From Amycolatopsis coloradensis (GTDB lineage: Bacteria; Actinomycetota; Actinomycetes; Mycobacteriales; Pseudonocardiaceae), in assembly GCF_001953865.1 (NCBI RefSeq), contig NZ_MQUQ01000004.1, positions 186,001 through 250,000 on the forward strand: DNA of 64,000 nucleotides, written 5' to 3'. Position numbers and translations under genes: made by a program. Under the pieces are notes generated by a model. That model was given only the letters and a program-made list of their open reading frames with translations, ran no database searches and was not told the origin of the DNA. Positions 41,738 to 50,968 of this stretch are shown here, piece after piece (within the stretch, counting starts at the first letter, position 1; each line of letters begins with the position of its first letter).

Positions 41738-42294
41738 TCCAGGAAATCCAGGATCCGTTGCCAGGTAAGGGCTGACGCTTCCTCGTCGTGATCGGGCAGA
41801 CTGGCGTCGGTGTAGAAGTGACCCGCACGCGGATAGGTGAAGATCCGCGCGTCGGCGCCCGCACGGGTCGCCGCTTCCAGCCAGCCCGGAAGCGCGGCCG
41901 GTGGCGCGAAGTCGTCCGGATCGGCCGCGTGAAGCTGGATCGGCAGGCCTTCACGGACCGTCGCGGGGATTTCGGCGATGGCGTGGAGCAGGAGCACGCC
42001 GGCGGTACCGGGCCGACGAGGCAGCAGCGTGCCGACCATGGCCGCGCCCATCGACATACCGGCCAGCACGGTGTCGCCGGGCAGAGCCCGCAAGGCGTCG
42101 TGGGCACGTTCGGCGAGGGTGGCCCAGCCGATCCGGTCCTTGACCGCGAAACCCTCGTCGAGCGTGGACGCGGTCTCGCCGCCGTAGAGATCCGGCGTCA
42201 CCACCTCGTGGCCCGCCGCGCGCAGACGTTCGGCGGCGGCCAGTTCCACCGGGCGCAAGCCCAGTACCGAGTGGAACAACGCGATAGAGGTCAT
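41722..42294 (-). CDS. Dienelactone hydrolase-family protein
   Basis: A 190-residue alpha/beta hydrolase: MTSIALFHSVLGLRPVELAA, AGHEVVTPDLYGGETASTLD, nucleophile elbow LAGMSMGAAM, Asp region PIQLHAADPDDFAPP and His in YPRAGHFYTDASLPDHDEEA. The nucleophile is Ser where true dienelactone hydrolases have Cys. Substrate unknown. The start is the ATG at 42294; its 3' end abuts the gene-remnant region. Confidence 0.85.
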   Translation of the reverse strand: MTSIALFHSVLGLRPVELAAAERLRAAGHEVVTPDLYGGETASTLDEGFAVKDRIGWATLAERAHDALRALPGDTVLAGMSMGAAMVGTLLPRRPGTAGVLLLHAIAEIPATVREGLPIQLHAADPDDFAPPAALPGWLEAATRAGADARIFTYPRAGHFYTDASLPDHDEEASALTWQRILDFLDHPSG

Positions 42295-42311
42295 CCCGGG
42301 ATTGTTCCAGA

Positions 42312-42971
42312 TCAGCCGATGACCGACAGGCCACTTTCGGCCGCGATGATCCCCGCGACCGAGACGGCTTGTTCGCTCGTGATCTTCGCCCCGCGCAGGG
42401 TCAGCAGGCCGCGGACACCGGACAACCGCGAGCCGCGGAGGTCGCAGCCCGCCGCACCGGTCGCCGCGAACTCGGTGTCGGTGAATTGACAGTCCACAAA
42501 GGTCAGATTGGCCAAGTCGCCGGAGAAAACCGTCTCCCGGAACGAACATCCGGAGAACACGACCGCGTTCTTGACCCGCTCGACCGCCACCGACGCGTAA
42601 TCGAAGCGCGCGTTCTCGACGTACAGGTCGCTGGCGGAGGCTATCGACACACCCAGTCCGATCGCCCGGCAGCGAAGGATTTCGACGCGGCGTGCGGCCA
42701 GTTCGCGGATCGCCGCGTTGGACAGGTCGACCCCTTCGAGAACCACATCGGACAGCGTCAGCCTGTCGAGCCGGGCGTTCGCCAGGCTCACGTCCGTGAC
42801 AAGGGAATGCGCGATCTCGCCGCCGCCGCGGACCCCGTCCTGGTCACCGCCGTCGAGGTGGACGGCGTCGAAGTCGAAATCACCCTGGAACAGGGCGGGC
42901 TCGCGGTCGAGGCCGTCCCGCTCGACCGAAGGCCGCCGCACCTTGACACCGTCGAAATCCCGGAAATCCAT
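42312..42971 (-). CDS. Pentapeptide repeat-containing protein
   Basis: A 219-residue protein with a right-handed beta-helix signature in which every fifth residue is Leu, Phe or Val: SLANARLDRLTLSDVVLEGV, DLSNAAIRELAARRVEILRC, FSGCSFRETVFSGDLANLTF and CDLRGSRLSGVRGLLTLRGA. Such proteins can mimic DNA (gyrase protection) or act as scaffolds; no specific role is indicated. It lies 17 bp upstream of the hydrolase start and is probably co-transcribed with it. Confidence 0.85.
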   Translation of the reverse strand: MDFRDFDGVKVRRPSVERDGLDREPALFQGDFDFDAVHLDGGDQDGVRGGGEIAHSLVTDVSLANARLDRLTLSDVVLEGVDLSNAAIRELAARRVEILRCRAIGLGVSIASASDLYVENARFDYASVAVERVKNAVVFSGCSFRETVFSGDLANLTFVDCQFTDTEFAATGAAGCDLRGSRLSGVRGLLTLRGAKITSEQAVSVAGIIAAESGLSVIG

Positions 42972-43144
42972 GGACCGGACGGTACCTCAGGGCCCGGGAC
43001 CACCCGCTTCCCCGCGACCGTCGCCACGAAACGGCAACGGAAACTTCGACACTCCGTGCTATCAAGGGGAAGGGGCTATCGAGAGGAAGGCGAACGTGGC
43101 GGGCGGCCGCCGCTGAGCCGTCCTGAGGTCCACCACGCTCACCG

Positions 43145-44080
43145 TCACTCCCAGGTCATGGTGATCGCGCGCTCGAAGTTCACGTAGCCGAGGCGCCCGA
43201 AGGCCTTCGCCATCGGCACGTTGCCGAGATCCGTGGCCGCCCTGATCCGCGGGACGTCCCGCGCGGCGAGGATTCGGGTCCCCTCGGCGAGGATTTCGTC
43301 GATGTAGCCGTTGCCGCGGTGCTCGGGCAGCACCGCGAGATAGCCGATGACGGCGTTGTAATCGTTGCGCGCCGGGGTGACGAACCCGACGGGCTCGCCG
43401 TCCGGCAGGGTCGCGACGCGCCACCAGTCCCGCGGGCTGCGATAGTGCGCGAGTTCGTCGTCGTAATGCCTGATCGCGGCCTCGCGGGCGGGCATCCGGG
43501 TCAGGTCGTCGCGGCTGTGCGCGTCCAGCGTCCCGTCCATGGCCCGGGTCATCAGCTCGAGGACTTCTTCGGTGTCACGGAAGGGACGGAACGTCAGGCG
43601 GCCCGACGGCTCGGGGATCGGCGTCCCCGGCCGCCACTCGAGGCGCAGCCGTTCGACGAACAGCCGGGCACCGGTCCGTTCCAGCACGGCCATGCGGTCC
43701 TCGACGACGCGCCTGGACACCTCGTCGTCACGCCAGTCCGGCGGGATGAAGCGGCCGTACTCGGGCGGGCGAGTGCCCGCCGGGACGACTTCGGCCATGG
43801 CCGCGCGCAGCAGCCGTTCGCCGACGTCGACGCGATCGGCGCTGTCGGCGAGGTCGAAGACGTCGAGCAGGAAGGGGCTGTCGTCGCCGACCCGGCACCA
43901 CCAGGCGACCCTGGCCAGCAGTTTGTCGTCATGAAGGGCGACCCACAGCCATTCCGGACGCCGTCGCCCGGCGGCGAGGTCGTCTTCGAGTTCCTCGTCG
44001 AGGACGTAGGAAAGCCGGGTGAAGAGAGCGAGTTCGTCACGCCCGGTGATCGGGCGGAGGATCAGGTCGTTCCGGGTCAA
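43145..44080 (-). CDS. GNAT-family N-acetyltransferase (tandem GNAT)
   Basis: A 311-residue protein; TTG start behind GGAAG. Two acetyltransferase-like halves: the N-terminal half (LWVALHDDKLLARVAWWCRV) is degenerate, and the C-terminal half has the acetyl-CoA motif A (VIGYLAVLPEHRGNGYIDEI) and IRAATDLGNVPMAKAFGRLG, YVNFERAITM. Substrate unknown; monocistronic. Confidence 0.85.
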   Translation of the reverse strand: MTRNDLILRPITGRDELALFTRLSYVLDEELEDDLAAGRRRPEWLWVALHDDKLLARVAWWCRVGDDSPFLLDVFDLADSADRVDVGERLLRAAMAEVVPAGTRPPEYGRFIPPDWRDDEVSRRVVEDRMAVLERTGARLFVERLRLEWRPGTPIPEPSGRLTFRPFRDTEEVLELMTRAMDGTLDAHSRDDLTRMPAREAAIRHYDDELAHYRSPRDWWRVATLPDGEPVGFVTPARNDYNAVIGYLAVLPEHRGNGYIDEILAEGTRILAARDVPRIRAATDLGNVPMAKAFGRLGYVNFERAITMTWE

Positions 44081-44166
44081 GTCGTCACTTCCGTCGCAGG
44101 AGTCCGGCGGCCAGATCTATCCGATCGGGCTCGGGCCCGCAAACCCATTTCCGGCGATCCCGCACG

Positions 44167-44199
44167 AAAAAAGGGCCCACCCGAAGGCGGACCCTTTTT
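44167..44199 (-). terminator. Rho-independent terminator of the csbD-like gene
   Basis: On the reverse strand GGGTCCGCC-TTCG-GGTGGGCCC-TTTTTT: a 9-bp stem with a UUCG tetraloop and two G-U pairs, then six U. This is the only classical U-tract terminator noticed in the window. It starts 12 bases after the stop codon. Confidence 0.92.
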
Positions 44200-44210
44200 C
44201 GGCCACAAGG

Positions 44211-44387
44211 TCAGTCCCGGACGCCCTTCACGGCGTCCTTGATCTTTTCCCCGGCCTGCTTGACGTTGGCCTTGCCCTGCTCGGCCTTGCCTTCGGCCTG
44301 CCACTGCTCGTTGTCCGTGGCGTCCCCGACGGCTTCCTTGGCCTTGCCCTTGAGTTCTTCGACCTTGTTCTCGGCTTTGTCGTTCAT
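44211..44387 (-). CDS. CsbD-family stress protein
   Basis: A 58-residue, Lys/Glu/Ala-rich protein: MNDKAENKVEELKGKAKEAV, GDATDNEQWQAEGKAEQGKA, then NVKQAGEKIKDAVKG. This is the CsbD family, small general stress proteins of unknown action. The ATG follows GGAG; a perfect terminator follows the stop. Confidence 0.9.
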   Translation of the reverse strand: MNDKAENKVEELKGKAKEAVGDATDNEQWQAEGKAEQGKANVKQAGEKIKDAVKGVRD

Positions 44388-44507
44388 GGGTGGCTCCGTT
44401 CGTTGTCGTCCGGTGCCTTTCGGATACCCGTCAAGACCGCTCCGAAACAACCTGCGCGACGTGGTGACGGACACGTTTGAGCCAGCCGGGCCAGGGCGAT
44501 CATGCCC

Positions 44508-44714
44508 TCATCGCTCGCTTCCGGTGTGGCCGCACGGGTAGACCGTATTCGCGGCGAGCGCCTCACACGCGGGACAGTTGTTCACCGGCCGCTCGCGACG
44601 GCCCCAGTAGGGATGGGTGGCCCCGCAGAGCGCGGTGACCAGGTCACCGCGACCGGGATCCGGCGTGCATACGGGACAGTAGGCGTGCGCGGCCCGCTCG
44701 ATCTCGGCGGTCAT
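44508..44714 (-). CDS. Small zinc-ribbon-like protein
   Basis: A 68-residue protein, ATG behind GAGGAG. Two CxxC pairs (YCPVCTPDPG and NCPACEALAA) plus Cys/His at ALCGATHPYWG and YPCGHTGSER suggest a structural zinc site. Such proteins are common next to regulators in actinomycetes, but no function is known. Confidence 0.75.
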   Translation of the reverse strand: MTAEIERAAHAYCPVCTPDPGRGDLVTALCGATHPYWGRRERPVNNCPACEALAANTVYPCGHTGSER

Positions 44715-44775
44715 GTGTCTCCTCCTCGAAGGCCGGTCGATCGGCACCAGGCCGAGGCCGGCGCCACGACCCCGA

Positions 44776-46053
44776 TCATCGCACCACTCGCCGTGCCTTG
44801 TCCTTGATGACGTTCCCCCGCTCCGGTCGACCCGCTCCGTCCCGAATCGTGCGCAAGGGGTCGACGAGGACGAACACCGCGCCACAGCAGATGATCCCCG
44901 CCGACACCACCAGGCCGGGCACCGTACCGAAAACCGTGCCGACGAAACCGGCGACCAGGCCGCCGAGTGTTCCGGTGCCGAAGACCACCGAGAGCGCGGT
45001 TCCGTTGACCCGGCCCATCATCTCCGGCGGCGTGACACGCTGGACCAGGCTGAGCACGTGGATGTTGAAGACCGAGTCGGCGAACCCGATGAGGAACTGA
45101 CTCACGATCAGCATGGCAGGCGCGGCGCCTGGCCCGCCGACGGGCAACAGCAGGAAACCCAAGCCGGTCACCAGGATCGACGCCGCCAGCGTCCGCCCGA
45201 GGGTGAGCCTCCGTGCGATCGAGCGGGACGACACCGCGCCGAGGATGAGGCCCACCGTGCCGATCGCGAACGCGAGGCCGACGGCGCCAGGGCTCAGTTT
45301 CCCGTGGTCGTAGGCGAAGACCAGCACCAGCGTGTTCGCCGTCGCCACGCCGAGATTCACCGTCGTACTCGCGAGCATCAGATTGCGCAGCCGGATGTCG
45401 GACAGCAGCACCGCCAGTCCCTCCCTGGCTTCCACCAGTGCCGACCGCGGCTTCTCCGGTTTGACGGCGGGCGGCTCGCGGTGACGCATCAGCAGCAGTG
45501 ACACCAGCGAAGCGAGGAAGGACAGGGCGTCGGCCAGGATCGCGAGCGCGGTGCCGAGGAACTGCATCAGCCCGCCCGCGGCGGCCGCGCCACCGACCTC
45601 GGCGACCGCTCGGGAGGTCTGCAACCGCTCGTTGCCTGCCACGATCCCGTCCGGTCCGGCCAGCACCGGGAGATAGGACTGCGCGGCGACTTCGAAGAAG
45701 ACCGTCAGTACGCCGACCACCCCCGCGACCACGAACAGTTGGCCGAGGGTGAGGACACCGAACAAGTACGCGACCGGGATCGACCCCATCGCCACCAGCC
45801 TGCCGACGTCGGCCCAGATCATCGTCCCGCGGCGCGAGAACCGGTCGACCCACACACCGGCCACCGAGCCGATCAGCACGAACGGCAAGAACCGCAGCGC
45901 GGCCAGCACTCCGACGTCCCATGCGGTCCCGTCGAGTTCGAGCAGGGCGACCGTCGGCACCGCCATCCGCGAAACCTTGTCGCCGAACGCGCTGATCGTC
46001 TGGCCGATCCACATGCGCCGGAAGTCGCCGGGGAATGCGAAAAGTGAAGGCAT
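44776..46053 (-). CDS. MFS transporter
   Basis: A 425-residue permease of the major facilitator superfamily, 12 transmembrane segments: FRRMWIGQTISAFGDKVSRM near the start, the MFS loop VAGVWVDRFSRRGTM, the mid-protein cytoplasmic loop HREPPAVKPEKPRSALVEAR and VTPPEMMGRVNGTALSVVFG. It resembles the enterobactin-exporter/macrolide-efflux branch (MFS_3), so drug or siderophore export is plausible. Start at 46053; divergent from the HTH gene at 46142. Confidence 0.88.
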   Translation of the reverse strand: MPSLFAFPGDFRRMWIGQTISAFGDKVSRMAVPTVALLELDGTAWDVGVLAALRFLPFVLIGSVAGVWVDRFSRRGTMIWADVGRLVAMGSIPVAYLFGVLTLGQLFVVAGVVGVLTVFFEVAAQSYLPVLAGPDGIVAGNERLQTSRAVAEVGGAAAAGGLMQFLGTALAILADALSFLASLVSLLLMRHREPPAVKPEKPRSALVEAREGLAVLLSDIRLRNLMLASTTVNLGVATANTLVLVFAYDHGKLSPGAVGLAFAIGTVGLILGAVSSRSIARRLTLGRTLAASILVTGLGFLLLPVGGPGAAPAMLIVSQFLIGFADSVFNIHVLSLVQRVTPPEMMGRVNGTALSVVFGTGTLGGLVAGFVGTVFGTVPGLVVSAGIICCGAVFVLVDPLRTIRDGAGRPERGNVIKDKARRVVR

Positions 46054-46141
46054 CGAAATCCGATCACGAGAAGGAAAAACGAGCCTAAGATCCAATAGAC
46101 GTCAACGCGGGGTCGGTTATTCGAAGTCGAGGAGCGCGGAA

Positions 46142-46537
46142 ATGCCCCAGCGGCCGGTCGGTTCCGCAGGGATGGCGGGAATGGCGCAGTTGCACCAGGC
46201 GGCGCCCTTGATCGAACGACAGCACGCGATCATCGAGCTGCTGCGGGTACGGGCGCCGCGCCGGGTGACGGGCGCGGGCCTCGCGGAGTCGACCGGAGTG
46301 AGCCTGCGGACCGTGGAACGCGACATCACGCGCCTGCGCGAAGCGGGCGTTCCCATCACCATCCACCGCGGGCCGCGCGGTGGCTACGGCATCGACGCGC
46401 GGTCCGTGCTGCCGCCGATCTCGCTGACCCCTGGCGAAGCCTCGGCGCTTATCGCGTCGCTGGTCGCCGTCGGTCCGTACACCTCGGCGGTGGCGCAGTC
46501 CGCGTTGGGCAAGATCCTCGGCGCGCTCACCGAATAA
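46142..46537 (+). CDS. HTH-domain transcriptional regulator (short, WYL-type without WYL domain)
   Basis: A 131-residue protein, ATG behind GAGGAG. The HTH (RQHAIIELLRVRAPRRVTGA, GLAESTGVSLRTVERDITRL) and the wing (EAGVPITIHRGPRGGYGID) are those of HTH_11/WYL regulators. After about 40 more residues the protein stops where the WYL sensor domain should begin, so it is a stand-alone or truncated form. Divergent from the MFS gene, so likely its regulator. Confidence 0.82.
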   Translation: MPQRPVGSAGMAGMAQLHQAAPLIERQHAIIELLRVRAPRRVTGAGLAESTGVSLRTVERDITRLREAGVPITIHRGPRGGYGIDARSVLPPISLTPGEASALIASLVAVGPYTSAVAQSALGKILGALTE

Positions 46538-46777
46538 CGATCCGGGCGGGCACGCGACGCACGACGGGGAATCGACGACTGCCGGCGTTTGACCGTCCTC
46601 GACCAGTGCCTGACGGTGATCCGCTACCGCACGAAGACGGGCTTGAGCGCTACCGCTCGGACGCGGTCGACATCGTGGACCTGGCAAGGCGAGTGCGGTG
46701 CCGTCCCCCGATCGTGGATCGCCGGGGCCCTGAATGGCCGATGTGCGCTACGGCATCCGGTCCTATCGTTCGGACGC
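46538..46777. other. Intergenic region
   Basis: 240 bp without a convincing gene or repeat; presumably holds the promoter of the EF-hand gene. Confidence 0.4.
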
Positions 46778-47305
46778 ATGGCGAGCGACTTGCAGCGGCG
46801 CAAGATTTCGGGTGTCTTCGCCGCGATGGACGTCGACGGCGACGGTTTCCTTCAGGAGCGGGACTTCCAGGCCCTGGCGGACCGCTGGAGGCTGCTGCGC
46901 GGCCAAGGTGACGAGCGGCGCCTGACCGGCATCATGCTGAGCTGGTGGACGACGTTGCTGACGGCGTCGGATCTCAACCGCGACGACAAGGTCACCCTCG
47001 ACGAAGTCCTGCTGGTGGTGGACAAACTGCCGGACACGCCCGAGGCCGTGACCGCGACCGCCGACGCGATGTTCGAAGCGATCGACGAGAACAGGGACGG
47101 CCTGATCTCCGCGGCGGAGTACCGCCGGATGATCGAGGTCTGGAACGGCTGCCCCACCGACACCGACGCCACGTTCCCGCTGCTGGACTCCGACGGTGAC
47201 GGAATGCTGTCCCGGAACGAGTTCGCCGCGCTGTGGCTGGAGTTCTGGGCGGGTGACGACGCCGAGGCGCCGGGCACCCTCGTCTTCGGCCCACTCGCGG
47301 CCTGA
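46778..47305 (+). CDS. EF-hand calcium-binding protein
   Basis: A 175-residue cytoplasmic protein with four EF-hand loops: DVDGDGFLQERD, DLNRDDKVTLDE, DENRDGLISAAE and DSDGDGMLSRNE. Loop 1 ends in Asp rather than Glu; the others have the full set of ligands. The spacing (loops near residues 17, 67, 107 and 142) is that of calerythrin/sarcoplasmic calcium-binding proteins of actinomycetes, which buffer or sense calcium. ATG at 46778; the open frame upstream is noncoding in character. Confidence 0.88.
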   Translation: MASDLQRRKISGVFAAMDVDGDGFLQERDFQALADRWRLLRGQGDERRLTGIMLSWWTTLLTASDLNRDDKVTLDEVLLVVDKLPDTPEAVTATADAMFEAIDENRDGLISAAEYRRMIEVWNGCPTDTDATFPLLDSDGDGMLSRNEFAALWLEFWAGDDAEAPGTLVFGPLAA

Positions 47306-47450
47306 GGTCCACGCTGCTCTTTCGGTCAGTGCCGATGACGGCCGGGGTGCGCTGTCTGCTGCCGCTCCGGGAGGCCAGGGCGGAACGGCTGATCGCGGAG
47401 GTCATGGCCGCGCGGACCGCGGTCACGTCCTCCCCGGGAAGCCGGCCGCC

Positions 47451-47513
47451 CAACCAAGCACGTGTGTTGGCCATCCAAGCACGCGAGTTGGCCATCCAAG
47501 CACGCTAGATGAC
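47451..47513. repeat. Three 21-bp tandem repeats
   Basis: Three head-to-tail copies of CATCCAAGCACGCGAGTTGGC with a few changes (first CAACCAAGCACGTGTGTTGGC, last CATCCAAGCACGCTAGATGAC). The last copy contains the stop codon of the LuxR gene at 47505. Confidence 0.75.
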
Positions 47514-48140
47514 CCCGGCACGCACCGCGTAGGCGACGGCGTGCGGCCGGTTCCGCAGGTTCAGGCGTCCGGTGATGCCCTGGATGATGTGCTTGACGCT
47601 GCGTTCCGAGTAGCTGAGTTCACCGGCGATCTCGACGGTGTCCTTCCCGTCGGCCATCAGGCGCAGGACGTCGATCTCCCGGGTGGTGAGCCCGGCGGTG
47701 TTGACGCCCATCGGGTCCAGCACCTCGCGTTGCAGCCGTTCGACGTGCTTGAGCAGTTCGCCGAGCAGGCTCGGCGGGAGCACGCCGCCGCCGGACGCCG
47801 CCGCGCGAACCGCGTGCGCCAGCCGCTCACCGGTCGTCGCGGAGCGCGGCAGGACCGCCACCACCCGGCATTCGATGGCGGGCACCAGTTCCGCCTCGCT
47901 GATCTGGCTCACCACGAGCACCACCGGCTTGCCGTCCTCGGCGGCCAGCCGCCGCAGCCACAGCACGATCTCCGGTGTCAGCCCTTCGGCGGCGAACACC
48001 AGTACCTCGGACTCGGCGCGCTGCTCCCAGTCCCGGATCTCGATCCCCTGCTGCGTGCCCAGCTGGCTGGCCAGACCGGCAGTGGTGATCGGATCGGGCG
48101 CGTGCACCGCCACGGTGATCTGTCGGGTTTCCGTGTCCAC
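47505..48140 (-). CDS. LuxR-family response regulator-like protein
   Basis: A 211-residue protein; GTG start behind GGAGGGGAC. The N-terminal half resembles a receiver domain without a clear phospho-acceptor Asp (ITVAVHAPDPITTAGLASQL, VLVFAAEGLTPEIVLWL), suggesting a pseudo-receiver. The C-terminal HTH is typical: GLTTREIDVLRLMADGKDTV, EIAGELSYSERSVKHIIQGI, RLNLRNRPHAVAYAVRAGVI. It is downstream of a small gene and next to two SARP regulators, so it may be part of the same control circuit. Confidence 0.88.
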   Translation of the reverse strand: MDTETRQITVAVHAPDPITTAGLASQLGTQQGIEIRDWEQRAESEVLVFAAEGLTPEIVLWLRRLAAEDGKPVVLVVSQISEAELVPAIECRVVAVLPRSATTGERLAHAVRAAASGGGVLPPSLLGELLKHVERLQREVLDPMGVNTAGLTTREIDVLRLMADGKDTVEIAGELSYSERSVKHIIQGITGRLNLRNRPHAVAYAVRAGVI

Positions 48141-48224
48141 GTTCGTCCCCTCCGCTTGATCCGCGGCCCCAGTCGGATGGGACACAGTCTGCGGAGGAGT
48201 TCTTCACGAACTCTCCACGAGTTC

Positions 48225-48476
48225 TCAACGAGGGGTGAAGGACTTCGTGGCCTGCTGAAACGCCTCGACGTACTTGGGAAGCTCATCCAGAATTTCGCGG
48301 AGCCTGTCCTCGGGCCCGGTGTAGTCCGGGTCGGCGAGCAGGGCGTACCCGTAGGCCAGCGTCCGCCGAAGCTCGGCGACGCGTGTTTCGGCCTCGGCGG
48401 CGTCGAGCACCAGCCTGCCGTCATGGGCGAGGCCGAGCAGGACATCCCCGGCGAGTCGCTCCTGATCCTGGCTCAC
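48225..48476 (-). CDS. Small hypothetical protein upstream of LuxR gene
   Basis: An 83-residue protein (GTG start at 48476) beginning VSQDQERLAGDVLLGLAHDG and ending with ILDELPKYVEAFQQATKSF. Helical, soluble, good codon bias, no family known. It precedes the LuxR gene by 84 bp in the same direction. Confidence 0.6.
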   Translation of the reverse strand: MSQDQERLAGDVLLGLAHDGRLVLDAAEAETRVAELRRTLAYGYALLADPDYTGPEDRLREILDELPKYVEAFQQATKSFTPR

Positions 48477-48783
48477 CGATCCAGCATGCACAGCCACGCA
48501 TGCCATCCACCAGCGCCGGACGACACTCTGCCCCCGAGAACGCCGGGCTTTGCCCTGTCGCCCCTCATCTGTCCGCGTGCTGAAACCCACATGAACGGGC
48601 AATAAACGCGGCCACGTCCGCGGGCCGGAACAGAACTGTCCTGGCGAACGCCGGCATGTCTCACGACCGGCGGCCGAAACCCACACGGTGGCTGCCCGAT
48701 TGATTGCGAAACCCACAACGGCGCCACTAGGATTTTCGCCGGGCGGTATGCTTTTTCGCAGTCGGACGCACAGGCGGCAGGTC
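48477..48783. promoter_or_regulatory. Divergent control region between LuxR unit and first SARP gene
   Basis: About 300 bp without a gene, locally AT-richer around 48690-48760. The direct repeat GAAACCCACA (48568 and 48678, and a near copy at 48708) occurs three times in the same orientation. Direct repeats are the usual binding mode of SARP proteins, so these are candidate sites for the adjacent regulators. Confidence 0.45.
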
Positions 48784-50871
48784 ATGGACGAGGTTCCCTC
48801 GCTGACGGTGCGGCTGCTGGGCGGTTCCCCCGCCTGGCACGGCGACGGCGAGATCGCGCTCGGCCCCGCCCAGCGGCAGGCGGTGTTCGCCACGCTCGCC
48901 CTGCACGCCGGCCAGTTCGTCTCGCGCAAGGACATCATCGACGCCGTCTGGGGCGAGCGGCCCCCGGACAGTGCCACCGGCATCGTCTACACCTACGTGT
49001 CCGCGCTGCGCCGCGCGCTGGAACCGGTGGGGGAACCGCTCGTCGCCACCCGGGCGGGTTACCGCCTCGACCTGCCGAGACAGCAGGTGGACGTCCACGT
49101 CTTCGAAGCCGAATTGGACCGGGCCCGCACGCATCGGCTCGCCGGCGCGCACCAGCGGGAACTCGAGTCGCTGCGCTCGGCGCTCGACCAGTGGCGGGGT
49201 TCCGCGCTGAACGGGATCCCCGGCCCGTTCGCCGAAACCGAGCGCGCCCGGCTGAACGAACTGCGGATGAGCGCGGCCGAACGCCAGGCCGAGGTCGCGC
49301 TGCACCTTGGCGGTCACCGCGAACTCGCCGGCGAACTGGCCGTGCTGGTCGAGCGCCATCCGTTGCGTGAGGGACTGCATCGGATGCTGGTCACCGCGTT
49401 GTTCCGATCCGGCAGGCAGGCCGAGGCACTGGCCGCGTTCGATCGCGCCCGCGAGACGATCATCGAGCGGTCCGGCCTCGAACCCGGCCCGGAACTGCTG
49501 GCGCTGCGGCAGCGGGTGCTGGACGGCGATCCCTCACTGCACCACCAGGACCAGCCGGAACGCCACCGGCCGACGCAGGCGCTGCCCGAACGGCCGTCCG
49601 CGTTCGTCGGCCGCGAGTTCGAACTGGGCCGCCTGCGCCGGCACCTGTCCGCGTTGCTGGACGAAGGCCGCGGTGGGACGGTGTGGCTGGACGGCGAGGC
49701 GGGCAGCGGCAAGAGCGCGCTGCTGGCGGAGGCCCTCGCCACGGCGAGACACCGGACAAGCTGGGTCGAAGCCGACGAACTGACCAGCGCGGTCCCGCTC
49801 AGCCTCATCGCCGACTGCCTCGGCGGCGAAGCACTCGAAAGCCTCGACAAGACGGTCACCGGACTGTGTGAAGACGGGCCGCGGGTGCTCGTCTTCGAAG
49901 ATCTGCACTGGGCCGACGAGGAGAGCCTGCTCGCCTGGCAGCGGCTTCACCTGCTCACCGCGCACCTGCCCCTGCTGCTGATCGGCTCCGCGCGCCCGCT
50001 CCCCCGGCGCCGCACGCTCGACGTCCTCCGCGCGCGGCTCGAAGGCGACATCGTTTCGCTGCCGCCGTTCGACAGTGCGGGCGTCGCCGCGCTCGCCGAG
50101 GAGTTCCTGGCCAGGTGCCCCGGCGAGGAGTTCCTGGGATTCGCGGCCGAGTACACCGCCGGTAACGCCGGCTACCTGCGCGAACTGTTCGCCGAGTTCG
50201 CCGACGGCCGCGACGTGACCACCGCGCCGCACAGCCGGATAACCGCCGTCGTGGAAGATCACCTCTCCACGCTTTCCGTGCCGTGCAAGCGAACGCTGAA
50301 TTCGGCCGCGTTGCTCGGCTCGTCGTTCACGGTCGCCGACCTGGCCGGAGTCACCGGCCGCGATCTCCGGGCGCTCATCGAGGTCGTCGAGGAGGCGCTC
50401 GCCGCCCGCGTGCTGGAAACCGAGGACGACCGCCTGCGATTCCGCGTCCCACTGGAACGGTCGGTGTTCGCCGCGAACACCCCGCCCGCCATCCGCGCCG
50501 TACTGCACCAGGAGATCGCCGCGACCATGGCGGGCTCCGGCGCTCCCGCGGACCGTGTCGCCGAGCAACTTCTCCAGGCAGGGGACGAACTGACCGCGGC
50601 CTGGATCCCGCAGTGGCTGCTCGACAACGTCGGCGCGCTGTCCACCGGGCCCGCGGTCGAACTCCTCCATCTGCTTTCGCACCAACGGAATCTCACCGAG
50701 GACCAGCACGAGAGCCTGACCGGGGAACTCGCCGCGCTCCTGTTGCCCGAGGCGGGTACGGAGTCCTCCTGGCCCGCCGGCCGCACTGGGGAAGCCGCTC
50801 AGCCTTGGTGCGCGCCGCTGCACGCGCTCGCCCGCCCCGGGGTGCCTTTCCAGCGCGGCCCGCTGCGCTGA
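48784..50871 (+). CDS. SARP/AfsR-like regulator with BTAD and ATPase domains (short form)
   Basis: A 695-residue regulator. Order: winged-helix DNA-binding domain (about 5-100; QAVFATLALHAGQFVSRKDI, DAVWGERPPDSATGIVYTYV), BTAD domain (about 105-250; LNGIPGPFAETERARLNELR), then a STAND-type ATPase (about 265-560; Walker A DGEAGSGKSALL, Walker B VLVFEDLHWADEES). The protein ends soon after, with an atypical tail (WPAGRTGEAAQPW...), and lacks the TPR and LuxR parts of its downstream paralogue, so it may be a truncated copy. Start ATG 48784; an ATG at 48748 is possible. Confidence 0.85.
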   Translation: MDEVPSLTVRLLGGSPAWHGDGEIALGPAQRQAVFATLALHAGQFVSRKDIIDAVWGERPPDSATGIVYTYVSALRRALEPVGEPLVATRAGYRLDLPRQQVDVHVFEAELDRARTHRLAGAHQRELESLRSALDQWRGSALNGIPGPFAETERARLNELRMSAAERQAEVALHLGGHRELAGELAVLVERHPLREGLHRMLVTALFRSGRQAEALAAFDRARETIIERSGLEPGPELLALRQRVLDGDPSLHHQDQPERHRPTQALPERPSAFVGREFELGRLRRHLSALLDEGRGGTVWLDGEAGSGKSALLAEALATARHRTSWVEADELTSAVPLSLIADCLGGEALESLDKTVTGLCEDGPRVLVFEDLHWADEESLLAWQRLHLLTAHLPLLLIGSARPLPRRRTLDVLRARLEGDIVSLPPFDSAGVAALAEEFLARCPGEEFLGFAAEYTAGNAGYLRELFAEFADGRDVTTAPHSRITAVVEDHLSTLSVPCKRTLNSAALLGSSFTVADLAGVTGRDLRALIEVVEEALAARVLETEDDRLRFRVPLERSVFAANTPPAIRAVLHQEIAATMAGSGAPADRVAEQLLQAGDELTAAWIPQWLLDNVGALSTGPAVELLHLLSHQRNLTEDQHESLTGELAALLLPEAGTESSWPAGRTGEAAQPWCAPLHALARPGVPFQRGPLR

Positions 50872-50968
50872 CCGGGTACGCGACCGGGCCGCCACCCGAA
50901 CGTCCTAAACTGCGGTGACACAGTAGTGATCCGGCCACTTTCGGTGCGTGACGAGAAATGGAGCCGGC

